From NCBI GenBank assembly GCA_041392765.1, contig JAWKLL010000007.1, positions 1-64,000 of the forward strand: a stretch of 64,000 nucleotides of DNA. Direction: 5' to 3'. The notes under the pieces were generated by a model. The model was not told the DNA's origin. It worked only from the letters and a program-made list of their open reading frames with translations, and ran no database searches. A program made the position numbers and the translations under genes. Source of the stretch: Lewinella sp041392765. Its GTDB lineage: Bacteria; Bacteroidota; Bacteroidia; Chitinophagales; Saprospiraceae. This document shows, one piece after another, positions 45,658 to 56,419 of this stretch (position 1 is the stretch's first letter; every line of letters begins with the position of its first letter).

Positions 45658-46466
45658 CATTCGTTTTCCCAACTGCAAATTTAAGAAAAGGTTGATTAAA
45701 ACAGGGCTGTTTTGTGCATGAGGAATGAGGTTGCTTTCGATCATAATGGGAACATCCCTCATAAAGGCATCCACCATGACACCCGCTTCTAGTGCTTTGA
45801 CGAACTCATCGAAGGCACCCCAGTCGAAGTGAGCCGCTACACGCGCATGAAGACCCGGCAAGACTTTGAGTTCATCCAACCCTTTGGAGAAGGAAGATGC
45901 TCCTATGATGACACTGGTCAGTCCCAAGAAAATTTCCTCGTTTTCAGGGGTGTATTTTTCATCGGTAACAACGGGGATGGAAGTGCCCTCCCGCACGCGA
46001 TATACTTCCAAATAGTAGGGTTTGACAAGCCCCATATTCAAGCCCACTTGCCACGACATCCCAACAGCGAGGCCGCGCACTTTAGCTTTTTCAGAAAAAT
46101 AACGCTTCTCACCGATGCCAGCACGCAGCACAAAAGCGCTGTTTTGTTTAGCGTAAATGTAAGAACGGGATACGCGGTTGGAGGCAGGAATCTGGTAGTC
46201 GAATCGTTGGCGATACTCCATGGGTGGCGAATGTCGCCGAACTCAAAATTGTAAAACCGCGTACGATGGTAGGACTTGATATCTCCTAAGCTCACCCCTA
46301 GGCCGAATGCCTTGGGCGTAATGAGACGGAAATCCACAGCAAACTCCTTATTGTAAACGATGCCAGCAGGGCCATCATCATAAAAATTTTCACCAGCAGG
46401 AAGGGTTTGTTGGGCATTCGCCACTACTGCTAACAGCAGGGACAGCAACAAGGAAAGATACTGCAT
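45655..46466 (-). CDS. Outer-membrane beta-barrel-like protein (one frameshift)
   Basis: About 270 residues: a signal peptide (MQYLSLLLSLLLAVVANAQQ) starting at the ATG at 46464-46466, followed by alternating strand-like segments (KEFAVDFRLITPKAFGLGVS, YRQRFDYQIPASNRVSRSYI, FVLRAGIGEKRYFSEKAK, GLAVGMSWQVGLNMGLVKPY) and a C-terminal LINLFLNLQLGKRM that could be a last strand. It resembles conserved hypothetical outer-membrane proteins of Saprospiria and Cytophagia in style; function unknown. The frame breaks near 46218 (CCCATGG). Its stop coincides with a repeat B end. Confidence 0.72.
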
Positions 46467-46797
46467 AATGGACAACTTATGGAATCTGTATCACTACTAA
46501 GTGGTAAAACGTTAGCCAGATTCGTTAAATAATTTACTAAGGAACAACTAAATAATAAGAAAAGCAATGAATTTGCCTCTTTTTCCTGATAATAAAACAT
46601 CCCTTACGGACAAATAGTAGATAAAGCACATCCCTCGAGGTCTGCTTACTCAGCTTTCCTGCTAAATTAATTCATTTTCAAGGGTTTTTGTTTAGACATA
46701 CTCTTAATACTATGCCAATTCTCTTCTCAATCGATGTGTTTTGTCTTGTATCGTCCTTTTTTTATACTAATGAGGGGGGAGTTCTTAGTTTTTTTGT
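46467..46797. other. AT-rich intergenic region
   Basis: No coding frame. It holds one copy of the TTTAGACATACTC motif (46691-46703) and a run of short A/T tracts. I see no clear promoter for the minus-strand gene on its left: the TAnnTTTG pattern is not present at a sensible distance. Confidence 0.4.
46691..46703 (+). repeat. Dispersed motif TTTAGACATACTC, copy 2
   Basis: Identical over 13 bases to 6651-6663 (other strand) and over 12 bases to 60707-60718. It is followed by TTAATA, resembling the TTATA that follows the other copies. Confidence 0.5.
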
Positions 46798-46838
46798 AAA
46801 AAAATGACGTGTGTCCCAGACTCCACTACTAGGACACA
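46798..46838 (-). terminator. Probable terminator of the WG-repeat lipoprotein gene
   Basis: On the minus strand TGTGTCC (46832-46838) pairs with GGACACA (46810-46816), followed closely by a T tract at 46798-46804. It lies 60 bases past the stop, just beyond a short tandem repeat. Confidence 0.6.
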
Positions 46839-46897
46839 CATCAAAAATCAAAAATCACATCAAAAATCAAAAATCACACATCAAAAATCAAAAATCA
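46837..46897. repeat. Short tandem repeat (CACATCAAAAATCAAAAAT, three units)
   Basis: Three consecutive units of 19-21 bases, each CACATC followed by AAAAATCAAAAAT, run right up to the stop codon of the WG-repeat gene. There are no spacers, so this is a slippage-type tandem repeat, not a CRISPR array. Confidence 0.85.
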
Positions 46898-49096
46898 CTA
46901 CTGGGTTATGTCACGAGAAACCGCTTTTTTGATGGTCATACCTTCGCGTTTGGTATCCGTCTCTTCCAGCATCGAAATATCGGTGACGTAGTAGTCGGCA
47001 GCACAGTTGTCGAAAACACATTTGTCCAATATTAAGGGCTGGTACATACTCTCGAAGTGGAAAAAATCGTAGGGCCCCCATTCGTCGGGGACGATATTGT
47101 TTTCAAAACGAACACCTTTGAAAACGACGTTGTAAGCAGCGTGGAGGTTTACCATGTCTGCGCCGGTATTGTCGCGTAGGAGGCAGTCATTGAAGTAAGT
47201 ATCGCCCGTGTTTTGCAACCAAACAATACCTCTGGTACATTCGCGAATGGTGGTTTTGTTGAGGTGGGTATAACTACTGGAGTAGGCTTCAAGCCCGTAG
47301 GTGCCACTACCGTAGAGGTCGCACTCGTTGATAGCGAGGTAGGTACAGCCATCGGCACTGATAACAGCACCATCGCAGTGCCCGGGATTAATATCGTGCC
47401 CCATGGTGATGCCAGTGAAGGAAATGTTTTGGCAATAGTCCAATTTGATTACAGGCACAAAAGAAAACTTGACCACAATTTCCGCTTTGCCAGCGTTTTT
47501 GGCCTTGATGTGAAGGTTGCGCACATTGCGGATGAGCATGGTGCGATCTTCAAAACCATAATCAAAGATGGTGGCAAACTGGGTAGTATCGGTGATAGCA
47601 CCTAAATCGTATTGACCGTCTTCGAGGGTGATTTCCACATCATTACCAATGGCATTACAAAGCTCTTGAGCGGTGCGTACCGTTACCTTTTTTAATTCGG
47701 GGTCTTTGGCAAAGATGGTGCCGTCGGGTGCGATCATGCTTTCGCGCCCGTTGCAGTCGGTCATCATGGTGAAGCCGTTTTCGTCCGCTATGCCTCCGTA
47801 TAGCCATTTTTTGTCGGACAGCAGTTTTCCATCTAAATTGTAGAGTTTGCCTTCACCGCCTTTGAAAAGCAGCAAGCAATGTTGTGGTCGGTTCAGTACA
47901 TCCATCCCTTCGTGGTAGTCGCCTCCGATGTAGGTGATATCAAATGCTGGTGTCAAAATCCACTTGCCGGATGCGTCCATTAGGCCGCGCTTGTTATCTT
48001 TATCTACCAAGAAGCGGTTGTCGGCTAATACATCAATATTGTCGAATTGAACGGGGAGGACGACGTTGTTTTTCATGTCAATCACCCCCGCTTTGCCCTC
48101 TTTATCGTAAACCACCAACTTGCCCCTTACTTCCCGTAGTGAATAATAGGAGAAAGGGATAATTTCTTTTCCGCTCAGGTCGATTATCCCCATAAGGGAA
48201 TCGCGTGCAGCTAGGTAGTAGTCGCCAAGACCCCTGAACAGGGTGGAATAGGTGTCTGGCAACACCTGTTTTCCCGTATGATCGATTAGGATTTGCTGGC
48301 TTACACCTGTTTCAGCAATGAATAAGTCATTCTCAACGGGGTACATATAATTGATCTTCAGGGGCGTGATTTTCTTGCCACTTACGTCAATGAGGCCAGA
48401 TTTACCTCCCATTGTAGCCACCATAGCCCCTTTATCGGTGCGTTAAGTCCTTCGTATATGGGTTTGATTAGCATCGTTCCATTGGTGTCGATCAAACCCA
48501 TGAGGTAGTTTTCGTTTTGTTGAACCAACAAATAGCCGGGATCGTAATTCAGATCGGGCATGCCGCCTTCCATCATCATTTCACCAAAAACGGGCATCAG
48601 GTTGTTGCCGAGTGTTTTTACTACTTCGCCCGCTCTGTTGAGTAGCAAATAGTTGTTCATTTTTTGCTACACAACGGTTGCCGTAGAAACCATAGACTTC
48701 ATCATACACCGTAGCAATGACGACTTTTCCGGTGGTATCGATGAATCCATATTGGCCGGAAGGCGTATAAACGTAGGCTAATCCTTGATCAAATTCTCCA
48801 ATGGCAGTATATTGAGGTTGCAGGATGATACGCCCATCGGGTGCTACCAAACCAGTGCGCTCCTTGTCGTAAATGCGACCATAGCCATCCGGATAGGTGT
48901 AAACTTGTTCGTAGCGTGGTTCTACTACCATTGTGCTGTCGGGTCGGGCAAAGCCCCATAGTTGGCCATCTCGGTAAGGGATCAGTGCTTGCTTATTATT
49001 CGTGTCTTGATTGGTTGCAGCACTTGTGCCTTTGGGTTGGCAAGCCAACATGGTGATGGCTGTAAATACAATTAGAAAAAAGAAAGTTCTGGTCAT
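46898..49096 (-). CDS. Lipoprotein with WG repeats and a C-terminal right-handed beta-helix (two frameshifts)
   Basis: About 730 residues. A lipoprotein signal peptide (MTRTFFFLIVFTAITMLACQ) is followed by many WG/KWG-type repeats (residues about 35-440), each of the form GLxxxxGKxxxxPxYxxI, for example RTGLVAPDGRIILQPQYTAI and GVIDMKNNVVLPVQFDNI. After a linker (VTVRTAQELCNAIGNDVEIT) comes a pectate-lyase-like right-handed beta-helix: ISFTGITMGHDINPGHCDGA, YLAINECDLYGSGTYGLEAY, TRGIVWLQNTGDTYFNDCLL. The combination suggests a surface-exposed binding protein; ligand unknown. Frame breaks are near 48660 and 48415. A TAATTTTG -7 box lies 24 bases upstream. Confidence 0.82.
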
Positions 49097-49119
49097 AAAA
49101 ATGGGTTGTTGGTAATGGC

Positions 49120-49127
49120 TGCAAAAT
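49120..49127 (-). promoter_or_regulatory. Candidate -7 box of the WG-repeat gene
   Basis: On the minus strand TAATTTTG fits TAnnTTTG and lies 24 bases before the ATG. ATTG 16 bases upstream is a poor -33 match. Confidence 0.4.
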
Positions 49128-49357
49128 TAGTCGAAATATTGTAAGCAATGTTTTTGATTTTCCGGCAAGCTCTTACTTATCGTATGTATGGGGTAAATAT
49201 GTGTCATAAGTGCCTGCGATTGGTTTTTAGCCTTTCTTTTGGGTGTTTTATCCCCAAGGTTGTTATGAGAAGTGAAAATATTCCGAACATTGGAATTTAG
49301 TAAATAAGAGTGTAAATTCTCCAACTTCATAGTATATTGCGGGCAAAGAATGTACGT

Positions 49358-51297
49358 ATGTCAACAGTCAATAGTTCGTTCAGCCTACTCACTGCATTTG
49401 ATGTAGATCTGTTTCGCAGCGGCAAATTTTTCCGAGCTTATGAGAAAATGGGTAGCCATTCCGTACAAGTAGATGGGGAATGGGGGTATTATTTTGCCGT
49501 ATGGGCACCGAATGCGCGTAAAGTATCGGTCATTGGGGATTTCAATAATTGGAAGCGAGGCGCACACCCTTTAGTACCCCGCTGGGACGGCTCTGGTATT
49601 TGGGAAGGTTTTATACCTGGCCTGAAGAAGGGCTTGTTGTACAAATATGCCGTGGATGCCCCCGACGGGCGCAAACTGACGAAGGGCGATCCTTTTAGCT
49701 ATTTCTGGGAAGTGCCGCCCAATACCTCTTCCGTGACTTGGGATATGTACTACGAATGGCAGGATGCCGGCTGGATGGGCAACCGTTCTCAGCAGGTAGG
49801 ATTGGATAAACCCTACAGTGTTTATGAGTGCCATTTAGGTTCGTGGAAGAAGCAAGCAGGCGGAGCACAATCATTGAGCTACCGAGAATTGGCCGAGGTG
49901 CTGCCAGCTTATCTACATGATATGGGCTTTACGCATGTGGAGTTTTTACCCGTAATGGAGCATCCCTACTTTCCCAGTTGGGGCTACCAGATCACGGGCT
50001 ATTTTGCTACCACAAGCCGCTTTGGTACGCCCCAAGATTTTATGTTCTTAGTCGATAAACTCCATCAAGCAGGCATTGGGGTCATCTTGGACTGGGTGCC
50101 TTCACATTTTCCTACGGATGCACATGGGTTAGCTGATTTTGATGGCACGCATCTTTACGACCATGCCGACCCGCGCCAAGGGTTTCACCCCGACTGGAAG
50201 AGCAGCATCTTCAATTATGGTCGCAATGAGGTGCGCTCTTTCCTCATTAGCAATGCTTTGTTTTGGTTGGATAAATTCCATATCGACGGCCTGCGCGTGG
50301 ATGCCGTGGCTTCTATGCTCTATTTGGACTACAGCCGCAAAGAAGGCGAATGGGTCCCTAATAAATATGGTGGCAACGAAAACTTGGAAGCCGTTGATTT
50401 TTTGCGGGAGTTCAATACCGTCGTTTATCAGCACTACCCAGATGTAACCACCATTGCGGAGGAATCCACCGCTTGGTCGGGTGTGAGTAGGCCGGTTTAT
50501 ACGGGTGGTTTGGGCTTTGGCCAAAAATGGATGATGGGCTGGATGCACGATACGTTGAGTTATTTCAAAGAAGACCCCATCAACCGCAAGTACCACCACC
50601 ACCAGATTACCTTTAGCTTGATTTACGCCTTTTCGGAAAACTTCATGTTACCCCTTTCACACGACGAGGTGGTACACGGCAAAGGCCCTCTACTAGATAG
50701 AATGCCAGGCGACGAATGGCAGCGCTACGCAAACCTCCGCCTGCTGTACGGCTATATGTTCACTCACCCGGGCATCAATCTGTTATTCATGGGCGGTGAA
50801 TTTGGGCAAACCACCGAATGGCATCTCGAAAAAGGGTTAGACTGGCCGCTAGCAGACAAACCCTTCAACAAAGGTGTGCAGGAATGGGTGAAAAACTAAA
50901 CGGATTCTACCGTTCTACCACCGCCTTGTATGAACTGCAATTCTCACCCGAAGGTTTCGAGTGGATCAACCACGCCGATCACCTCAAGAGTGTCGTCTCC
51001 TTCGTTCGCAAGGGCAAAAAAGAGGGCGATTATTTAGTGGTGGTATGCAATTTTACCCCTGTGCCCTATCCCGACTTCAGGGTAGGCGTACCCGTGGATG
51101 GTACCTATACTGAGGTACTGAACAGTGATGATACCCAATACGGCGGTGCAGGTGACCACCTCAATGCCAACCCTCTCCAATCGGAGGCCAAAGAATGGGA
51201 TGGTAAAGAACACAGCATCGGCTTGGTAGTTCCGCCACTCGGCATGGTGGCCTTTGAGGTAAAGAAGGCAGTAGCAAAAAAGAAGAAAAAATCATAA
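49358..51297 (+). CDS. glgB: 1,4-alpha-glucan branching enzyme (one frameshift)
   Basis: GlgB cuts alpha-1,4 chains and rejoins them as alpha-1,6 branches in glycogen. The protein, about 646 residues, has an N-terminal CBM48 module (YYFAVWAPNARKVSVIGDFN), then the GH13 barrel: VYECHLGSWKK, EFLPVMEHPYFPSWGYQITG, LDWVPSHFP, DGLRVDAVASMLYLD (nucleophile D), TTIAEESTAW (acid/base E) and LSHDEVVHGKG. The C-terminal beta domain follows. One A is missing from the run at 50891-50895: VQEWVKN then becomes VKKLNGFYRSTTALYEL and continues to 51297. I start at the ATG at 49358. The sugar transporter gene follows after 11 bases. Confidence 0.94.
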
Positions 51298-51308
51298 ACC
51301 TGACATCT

Positions 51309-52823
51309 ATGGCCAAGCAGCAAAAACCACAGCTCAGTTTCTGGCAGATATGGAACATGAGCTTCGGATTCCTAGGCATCCAATTCGGATTTGGTTTACA
51401 AAATGCTAATACTTCCCGCATCTTTGAATCGTTAGGTGCGGATGTAGAAACCATCCCTATTTTGTGGATAGCCGCGCCTTTTACAGGCTTAGTCGTCCAG
51501 CCCATTGTGGGGTATTTCAGCGATCGCACTTGGCATCCCAAATGGGGGCGCAGGAGGCCGTATTTTTTAGTAGGTGCCATCTTGGCTTCGCTAGCATTGT
51601 GCTTGATGCCTAATTCTTCTACCTTGTGGATGGCCGCAGGTATGCTCTGGATTATGGATGCTTCCATCAATATTACCATGGAACCTTTCCGTGCCTTTGT
51701 GGGCGATAACCTGCCTGCCGAGCAACGCAACGTAGGTTTTGCCACCCAAAGCTTCTTCATCGGGGTGGGTGCCGTGGTAGCCTCTGCCCTGCCTTGGATG
51801 ATGACCAACTGGTTTGATGTGAGCAATACCTTGCGCGAAGGGCAGCAAATTGCGGATTCCGTCCGCTGGTCTTTTTATTTAGGTGCTGCGGTATTCCTGA
51901 CGGCGGTATTATGGACCGTCTTCCGCTCCCATGAATACTCCCCGGAACAGCGAATGTCATTCGGAGAAGTAGAAGAAGCCGCCCACCACCACAACTGGTC
52001 TCCCGCAGAACGCGAGGCCGAGGCCAGCCTTCAGCAGCGATTTGGGGGCATCGTGGCAGTGGTCTCAGCCATATTAGTAGGTGCCTTGTACATCGGTCAG
52101 TTGCCCAAGGAAGTGTATCTATTGGTCATCGCCATAGGCGTAGTAGGGCTGCTGTGGGTGTATGCGGGCAGTTTGGTGCGCAAGGGCGTACAAGAAGGTG
52201 CTTTCGTCACCATCATGACCGACCTGCTGCACATGCCCAAGACCATGCAACAATTAGCAGTGGTACAGTTTTTCTCTTGGTTCGCCTTGTTCAGTATGTG
52301 GATTTATACCACCTCGGCGGTAACATCACACATCTACGGCACCACCAACACGGAGTCGGCACTTTACAACGAAGGTGCCGATTGGGTAGGCATTCTCTTT
52401 GCGGTTTATAATTTAGTAGCGGCTGTCGTTGCCTTCGGGCTGCCTTGGTTGGCACGCTTTACCAACCGTCGGGTGACGCACCTGATTGCCTTGGTGCTAG
52501 GTGGGATAGGGCTTATTTCCATCTTTTTCATAAAGGATCCCGATTTGCTTGTCGTTTCTATGGTAGGTGTGGGTATCGCTTGGGCGAGCATTTTGTCCAT
52601 GCCTTATGCTATGTTAGCGGGTGCCCTACCTGCTGATAAAATGGGCTACTACATGGGGGTATTCAACTTCTTCATCGTGATCCCGCAGTTAGTAGCCGCC
52701 ACCATCTTAGGGTTTATCGTAGGCAAACTATTCGGTGGCCACGCCATCTATGCCTTATTAGTAGGCGGCGTATCCATGATACTCTCTGGCCTGCTGACAT
52801 TGCGGGTGAAGGAGGTGGAGTGA
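51309..52823 (+). CDS. MFS transporter of the SLC45/GPH type (probable maltose/sucrose uptake)
   Basis: An intact 504-residue membrane protein with about twelve predicted helices. The N-terminus WQIWNMSFGFLGIQFGFGLQNANTSRIFE (given here in family context: N-x-G-F-x-G-I-Q and GLQNAN), the loop PIVGYFSDRTWHPKWGRRRP and MPYAMLAGALPADKMGYYMG are typical of the SLC45-like branch that imports maltose or sucrose with protons. Linkage to glgB (11 bases) fits a role in alpha-glucan metabolism. Substrate is inferred, not shown. Confidence 0.85.
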   Translation: MAKQQKPQLSFWQIWNMSFGFLGIQFGFGLQNANTSRIFESLGADVETIPILWIAAPFTGLVVQPIVGYFSDRTWHPKWGRRRPYFLVGAILASLALCLMPNSSTLWMAAGMLWIMDASINITMEPFRAFVGDNLPAEQRNVGFATQSFFIGVGAVVASALPWMMTNWFDVSNTLREGQQIADSVRWSFYLGAAVFLTAVLWTVFRSHEYSPEQRMSFGEVEEAAHHHNWSPAEREAEASLQQRFGGIVAVVSAILVGALYIGQLPKEVYLLVIAIGVVGLLWVYAGSLVRKGVQEGAFVTIMTDLLHMPKTMQQLAVVQFFSWFALFSMWIYTTSAVTSHIYGTTNTESALYNEGADWVGILFAVYNLVAAVVAFGLPWLARFTNRRVTHLIALVLGGIGLISIFFIKDPDLLVVSMVGVGIAWASILSMPYAMLAGALPADKMGYYMGVFNFFIVIPQLVAATILGFIVGKLFGGHAIYALLVGGVSMILSGLLTLRVKEVE

Positions 52824-52866
52824 GGGAAAACCCCTATCTTCGCCCCCCAAACCAACCACACCAAAT

Positions 52867-54550
52867 ATGAACCACCAACCGCTTATTGAGTGCGTGCCCA
52901 ACTTCAGCGAAGGGCGCGATCCTCACGTTATCAAACAGATCACCGATGCCATTGCCGCAGTGGAGGGTGTCAAGCTCCTCGATGTAGATCCGGGCGTGGC
53001 TACCAACCGAACGGTCGTTACTTTTGTGGGGCATCCCGATGCCGTAGTGGAGGCGGCTTTCCAGGGGATTCGCAAGGCGGCTGAGCTGATCGATATGCGC
53101 CAGCATACCGGCGAACACCCACGCATGGGTGCCACCGATGTATGCCCTTTAGTACCCATCGCCAACATCACGATGGAGGAAACGCAGCTCGCCCGCAAGT
53201 TGGGGGAAAGGGTAGGGGAGGAGTTAGCCATTCCCGTTTATCTCTACGAAAGCGCAACTACCCGCCCCGAGCGCAAGAACTTAGCCACCATCCGTGCTGG
53301 CGAATACGAAGGGCTAGCCGACAAGCTCAAAAATCCACAGTGGGTACCCGATTTCGGACAACCCATCTTCAATCCTACCGCAGGTGCTACCGTCATCGGT
53401 CAGCAGGTTTTCTCATTGCCTACAACGTCAACCTCAATACCACTTCCGTGCTGAGGCCAACTCCGTAGCCTTCGACGTGCGCGAAAAAGGCCGCACCCTA
53501 CGCGATGGCGACCCCATCACGGGGGCTATCCGTGTGGATGAAGCTGGCGAACCCCTCCGCGCTCCCGGTAAGTGCAAAGGTGTCAAAGCCATCGGCTGGT
53601 ACATCGAGGAATACGGGCTGGCGCAAATCAGTATGAACATCACCGACACCCGCGCCACTGCCTTGCACGAGGCTTTTGAGGCTTGCCGCGAAAGCGCCAA
53701 TAGCCGTGGCCTGCGCGTCACCGGTTCCGAGTTGGTAGGCATGGTGCCCCTTCAGGTCATGCTCGACGCTGGGCGTTATTTCTTAGCCCAGCAGCAACGT
53801 TCCCTTGGCATCAGCGAGGAGGAAATCATCAAGATTGCCGTCAAATCCTTGGGGTTGGACGAACTAGCCCCCTTCGATCCACAGCAAAAAATCATCGAAT
53901 ACCAGCTCCGCGACAAGCAAGCGGCTCGCTTGGTGGCCATGGATTTGCGCACCTTCGCCAATGAAACGGCCTCCGAAAGCCCTGCTCCCGGTGGCGGCTC
54001 CATCGCTGCTTATGTAGGTGCCCTCGGTGCCAGCCTTGGTTCGATGGTGGCCAACCTCAGCAGCCACAAACGCGGCTGGGACGACCGCTGGGCCGAGTTT
54101 AGCGAATGGGCCGAACGCGGCCAAGCCCTTAAAGACGAACTACTCCGCCTCGTGGACGAGGACACTCGCGCCTTCGACGGGCTGATGGAGACTTTCCGCC
54201 TGCCCACGGGCACCCCCGAAGAGGCTACTGCCCGCTCGCAAGCCATACAAGCAGCCACCAAGCACGCCATCGCCATCCCCTTCCGGGTCATGGAAGTCAG
54301 TGGTCAAATTTTTCCTCTTTGTAGGGCTATGGCCGAGAATGGCCTACCCGCTTCGGCTTCCGATGCAGGTGTGGGGGCACTGTGCGCGCGTGCAGCGGTG
54401 CAGGGCGCATGGCTCAACGTACAAATCAACATGGCGGGCATCCGCGATGCCGACTACAAAGAGGAAATGCTAGCCAAAGGCACCCATTTAGTAGCCGCCG
54501 CTAACAGCGAAGAGCAAGCCATCCTCGATATCGTTCGTAGCAAGATATAA
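52867..54550 (+). CDS. Glutamate formimidoyltransferase / formimidoyltetrahydrofolate cyclodeaminase (two frameshifts)
   Basis: This bifunctional enzyme (FTCD) ends histidine breakdown: it moves the formimino group from N-formimino-glutamate to tetrahydrofolate and deaminates the product to 5,10-methenyl-THF. The transferase half begins IECVPNFSEGRDPHVIKQI and contains HTGEHPRMGATDVCPLVPI and GFLIAYNVNLNTT; its C-terminal domain has ELVGMVPLQVMLDAGRYFL. The cyclodeaminase half begins near residue 355 with NETASESPAPGGGSIAAYVG. Breaks are near 53405 and 53450. Total about 561 residues. No other hut genes are adjacent. Confidence 0.93.
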
Positions 54551-54569
54551 CCGACGATAATTTTGTTTA

Positions 54570-54706
54570 TTTGGGCGCTCCCCCGCCGTCGATGTGGAGC
54601 GTCCCCTTCCAGCCCATCTGGCGGGGTCGGGTGCTTCCGGGGTAACCGTCCCACCTCCGCTTCACTGCGGTGGCACCGCCTCGCCAGCTCGGCGCCCTCC
54701 AGCCCC
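54570..54706. other. GC-rich intergenic hairpin block
   Basis: Between the FTCD stop and the stop of the converging zinc-ribbon gene. It is far more GC-rich than its neighbours, with inverted repeats such as GGGCGCTCC against GGAGCGTCCC and CCGCTTCACTGCGG. It may act as a bidirectional terminator. It shares short strings (CGGGTGCTTC) with the block at 325-432 read on the other strand. Confidence 0.45.
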
Positions 54707-55539
54707 CTAGCGCGGGCATTGCGCGAGCTTGCGCAACAACCAAATCATCTTCGTATTCAGTGAGGGCGAAGCATTGAAGTACAATTCATTGATGAGCAGC
54801 CATTCCTTTTCCCTTTGCAACGCAAAGAGTTTGTGATAATACACGCGTTGCGGAGGTTGGAATCCCGTTTTCCAATACAGGGCTTTCTCCGTCATAGCGA
54901 ACCCTTCCCTCCCATTGCCCAATAGGCTTTGGTCGCAAATAAACCAGATGATTTCAGTGCGTTCGGGGAAGAGGAACTGCTTACTAGCGTTTTTGATGAA
55001 TTTTTTCCGGCAGGCGCAGAAAATCTGTGTAAACCCCACCGTTCCTGTTCGCGCTCAAAATCAAAAAGTGCATAGCCATTTGGCGTTGCTCCTCCAAGGG
55101 TGGCGTGGTGTTTTGGTAGCCAGGTATCCTCTGGCAGCACCACCGTATTCAAATCTTGGCAATGAAGAATGAAAAAATAATCTAGAAGTTCATCCGTCAA
55201 GTGCTTCAGCTCATGAGAACGCTGGTCGGTCTGAAAGGCATTGGTAGGAGCAGGTTGGCTAGCCCAACGGGCAATGCGGCGTTGCACCACCTCGCGGAAG
55301 CCCGTCGTATAGAGGCGTTCCTGATAAGTGGTAGTTAACGCAGGGTTTTGCTCGCCCATCACCCGCTCACCCAAGCGACCTGTGAAAAAGTCAAAAGCAT
55401 ACCCCTCTGGCGTATCAGGCCAAGCCGTAGCCGCACGGGGTCTTCTTCAGCCGACACAATCTGCGCTTGGTTGATGCTGTTGCCAACAAAAACGAGCCTC
55501 AACCGGTAAATCCGTTCCGCAAGAAACACATGCTTTCAT
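54707..55539 (-). CDS. Uncharacterised protein with N-terminal zinc-ribbon (two or three frameshifts)
   Basis: From the ATG at 55537-55539 the protein begins MKACVSCGTDLPVEARFCW, a C-x2-C and following C that fit half of a zinc ribbon (a second C-x2-C is likely if the frame near 55490 is corrected). The next part reads PEGYAFDFFTGRLGERVMGE, HELKHLTDELLDYFFILHCQ, ALFDFEREQERWGLHRF and ends with a short helix WLLRKLAQ. About 275 residues. I do not recognise the family; the acidic-aromatic composition is that of a soluble protein. The frame breaks near 55490, 55430 and 55030. Confidence 0.6.
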
Positions 55540-55724
55540 GGCCGAAAGATAGTAACTACTTAGTAAAGTAGGCAAAACGTTGTAGGCTCCTTTCATTTTC
55601 CGGTAAAAAATAGCTACCTAATCGTATGGTGACACTAAAAGCTCGGCTCTTTCGGTAGCTGGGTGGTACGGATTTTGAGAAAAAAATACTCCAAAAACGA
55701 ACGGAAACTTGAAAAACTCATACC

Positions 55725-55746
55725 TTAGTAATCTGACGGAAATAAA
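55725..55746 (+). repeat. Solo left end of repeat family B
   Basis: TTAGTAATCTGACGGAAATAA matches the left end of copies B1-B3 for 21 bases and then diverges; no matching right end is found nearby. Confidence 0.55.
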
Positions 55747-55834
55747 CTGTCCTTTACACTATAATTCTAATAAAAAACGAACCATTTTGTCAATATATCA
55801 ATCTCTATATTTTCATAATTTAAAACCTTACAAC

Positions 55835-56320
55835 ATGCGTAATAATTTATTTTTTCATTTCTTGATGGTTGCATTTTTATGATGAGCACTTACGATGCTA
55901 CTGCGTTTGTAACTGCAACGCCATACCTACTTACGAATCGGTATTTGAATTAAATTGCCGAATCCCTCGCAAACAAAAACAAGGATGAACTGAAAAATTG
56001 GTAGAAAATTGACTTTTAAGAAAATGGCGTAAGCGTAGTCAAGCGTAAACTGAAAAAAAATAATAACTTGAGTGGAACAGTGATGGCTATTGAACAAGCC
56101 CAGACAGATGGACTGGCTATTGCAGGGTTGTAACGGGTATTCTTAGCTTGATTTGTTTGGAATTATCCTCGGTACTTTAGCGATTGTTTAGCTCAATCGT
56201 AACTTAAAAAGATCAAACGAGCCTGAAAAAAGGAGTGGTAGAGGGCTGGCTATCGCTGGGTTGGTTTGGGTAGGAGTGGTAGGTTGGTTGGTCATTGTTG
56301 CAATAATTGCATCAGCATAG
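55835..56320 (+). pseudogene. Remnant or error-broken gene for a DUF4190-like small membrane protein
   Basis: No single frame is long, but joining frames gives MRNNLFFHFLMVAF (signal-like), a basic middle (KLKKNNN), then MAIEQAQTDGLAIAGL-VTGILSLICLG-IILGTLAIVLA and later GLAIAGLVWVGVVGWLVIVA ending at the TAG at 56318-56320. The two GLAIAGL-type membrane segments resemble DUF4190/YqaE-like small envelope proteins that are common in Bacteroidota. Most breaks are one-base losses in G or T doublets and runs (for example TTTGGAATT where TTGGGAATT is expected). Error and decay cannot be separated here. Confidence 0.5.
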
Positions 56321-56419
56321 TGGAAATAGAGCGGTATCAAGATAAGTTGCTATAATTTGCTTAGCGATTCCCGGCGGTATTGCTCAACAATTGGAGAACG
56401 TTGTTTTGTGGTGCTCATA

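Noticed and set aside
46837..46897. Possible CRISPR array
   Set aside because: Three units follow each other directly without spacers and without cas genes; it is a simple tandem repeat.
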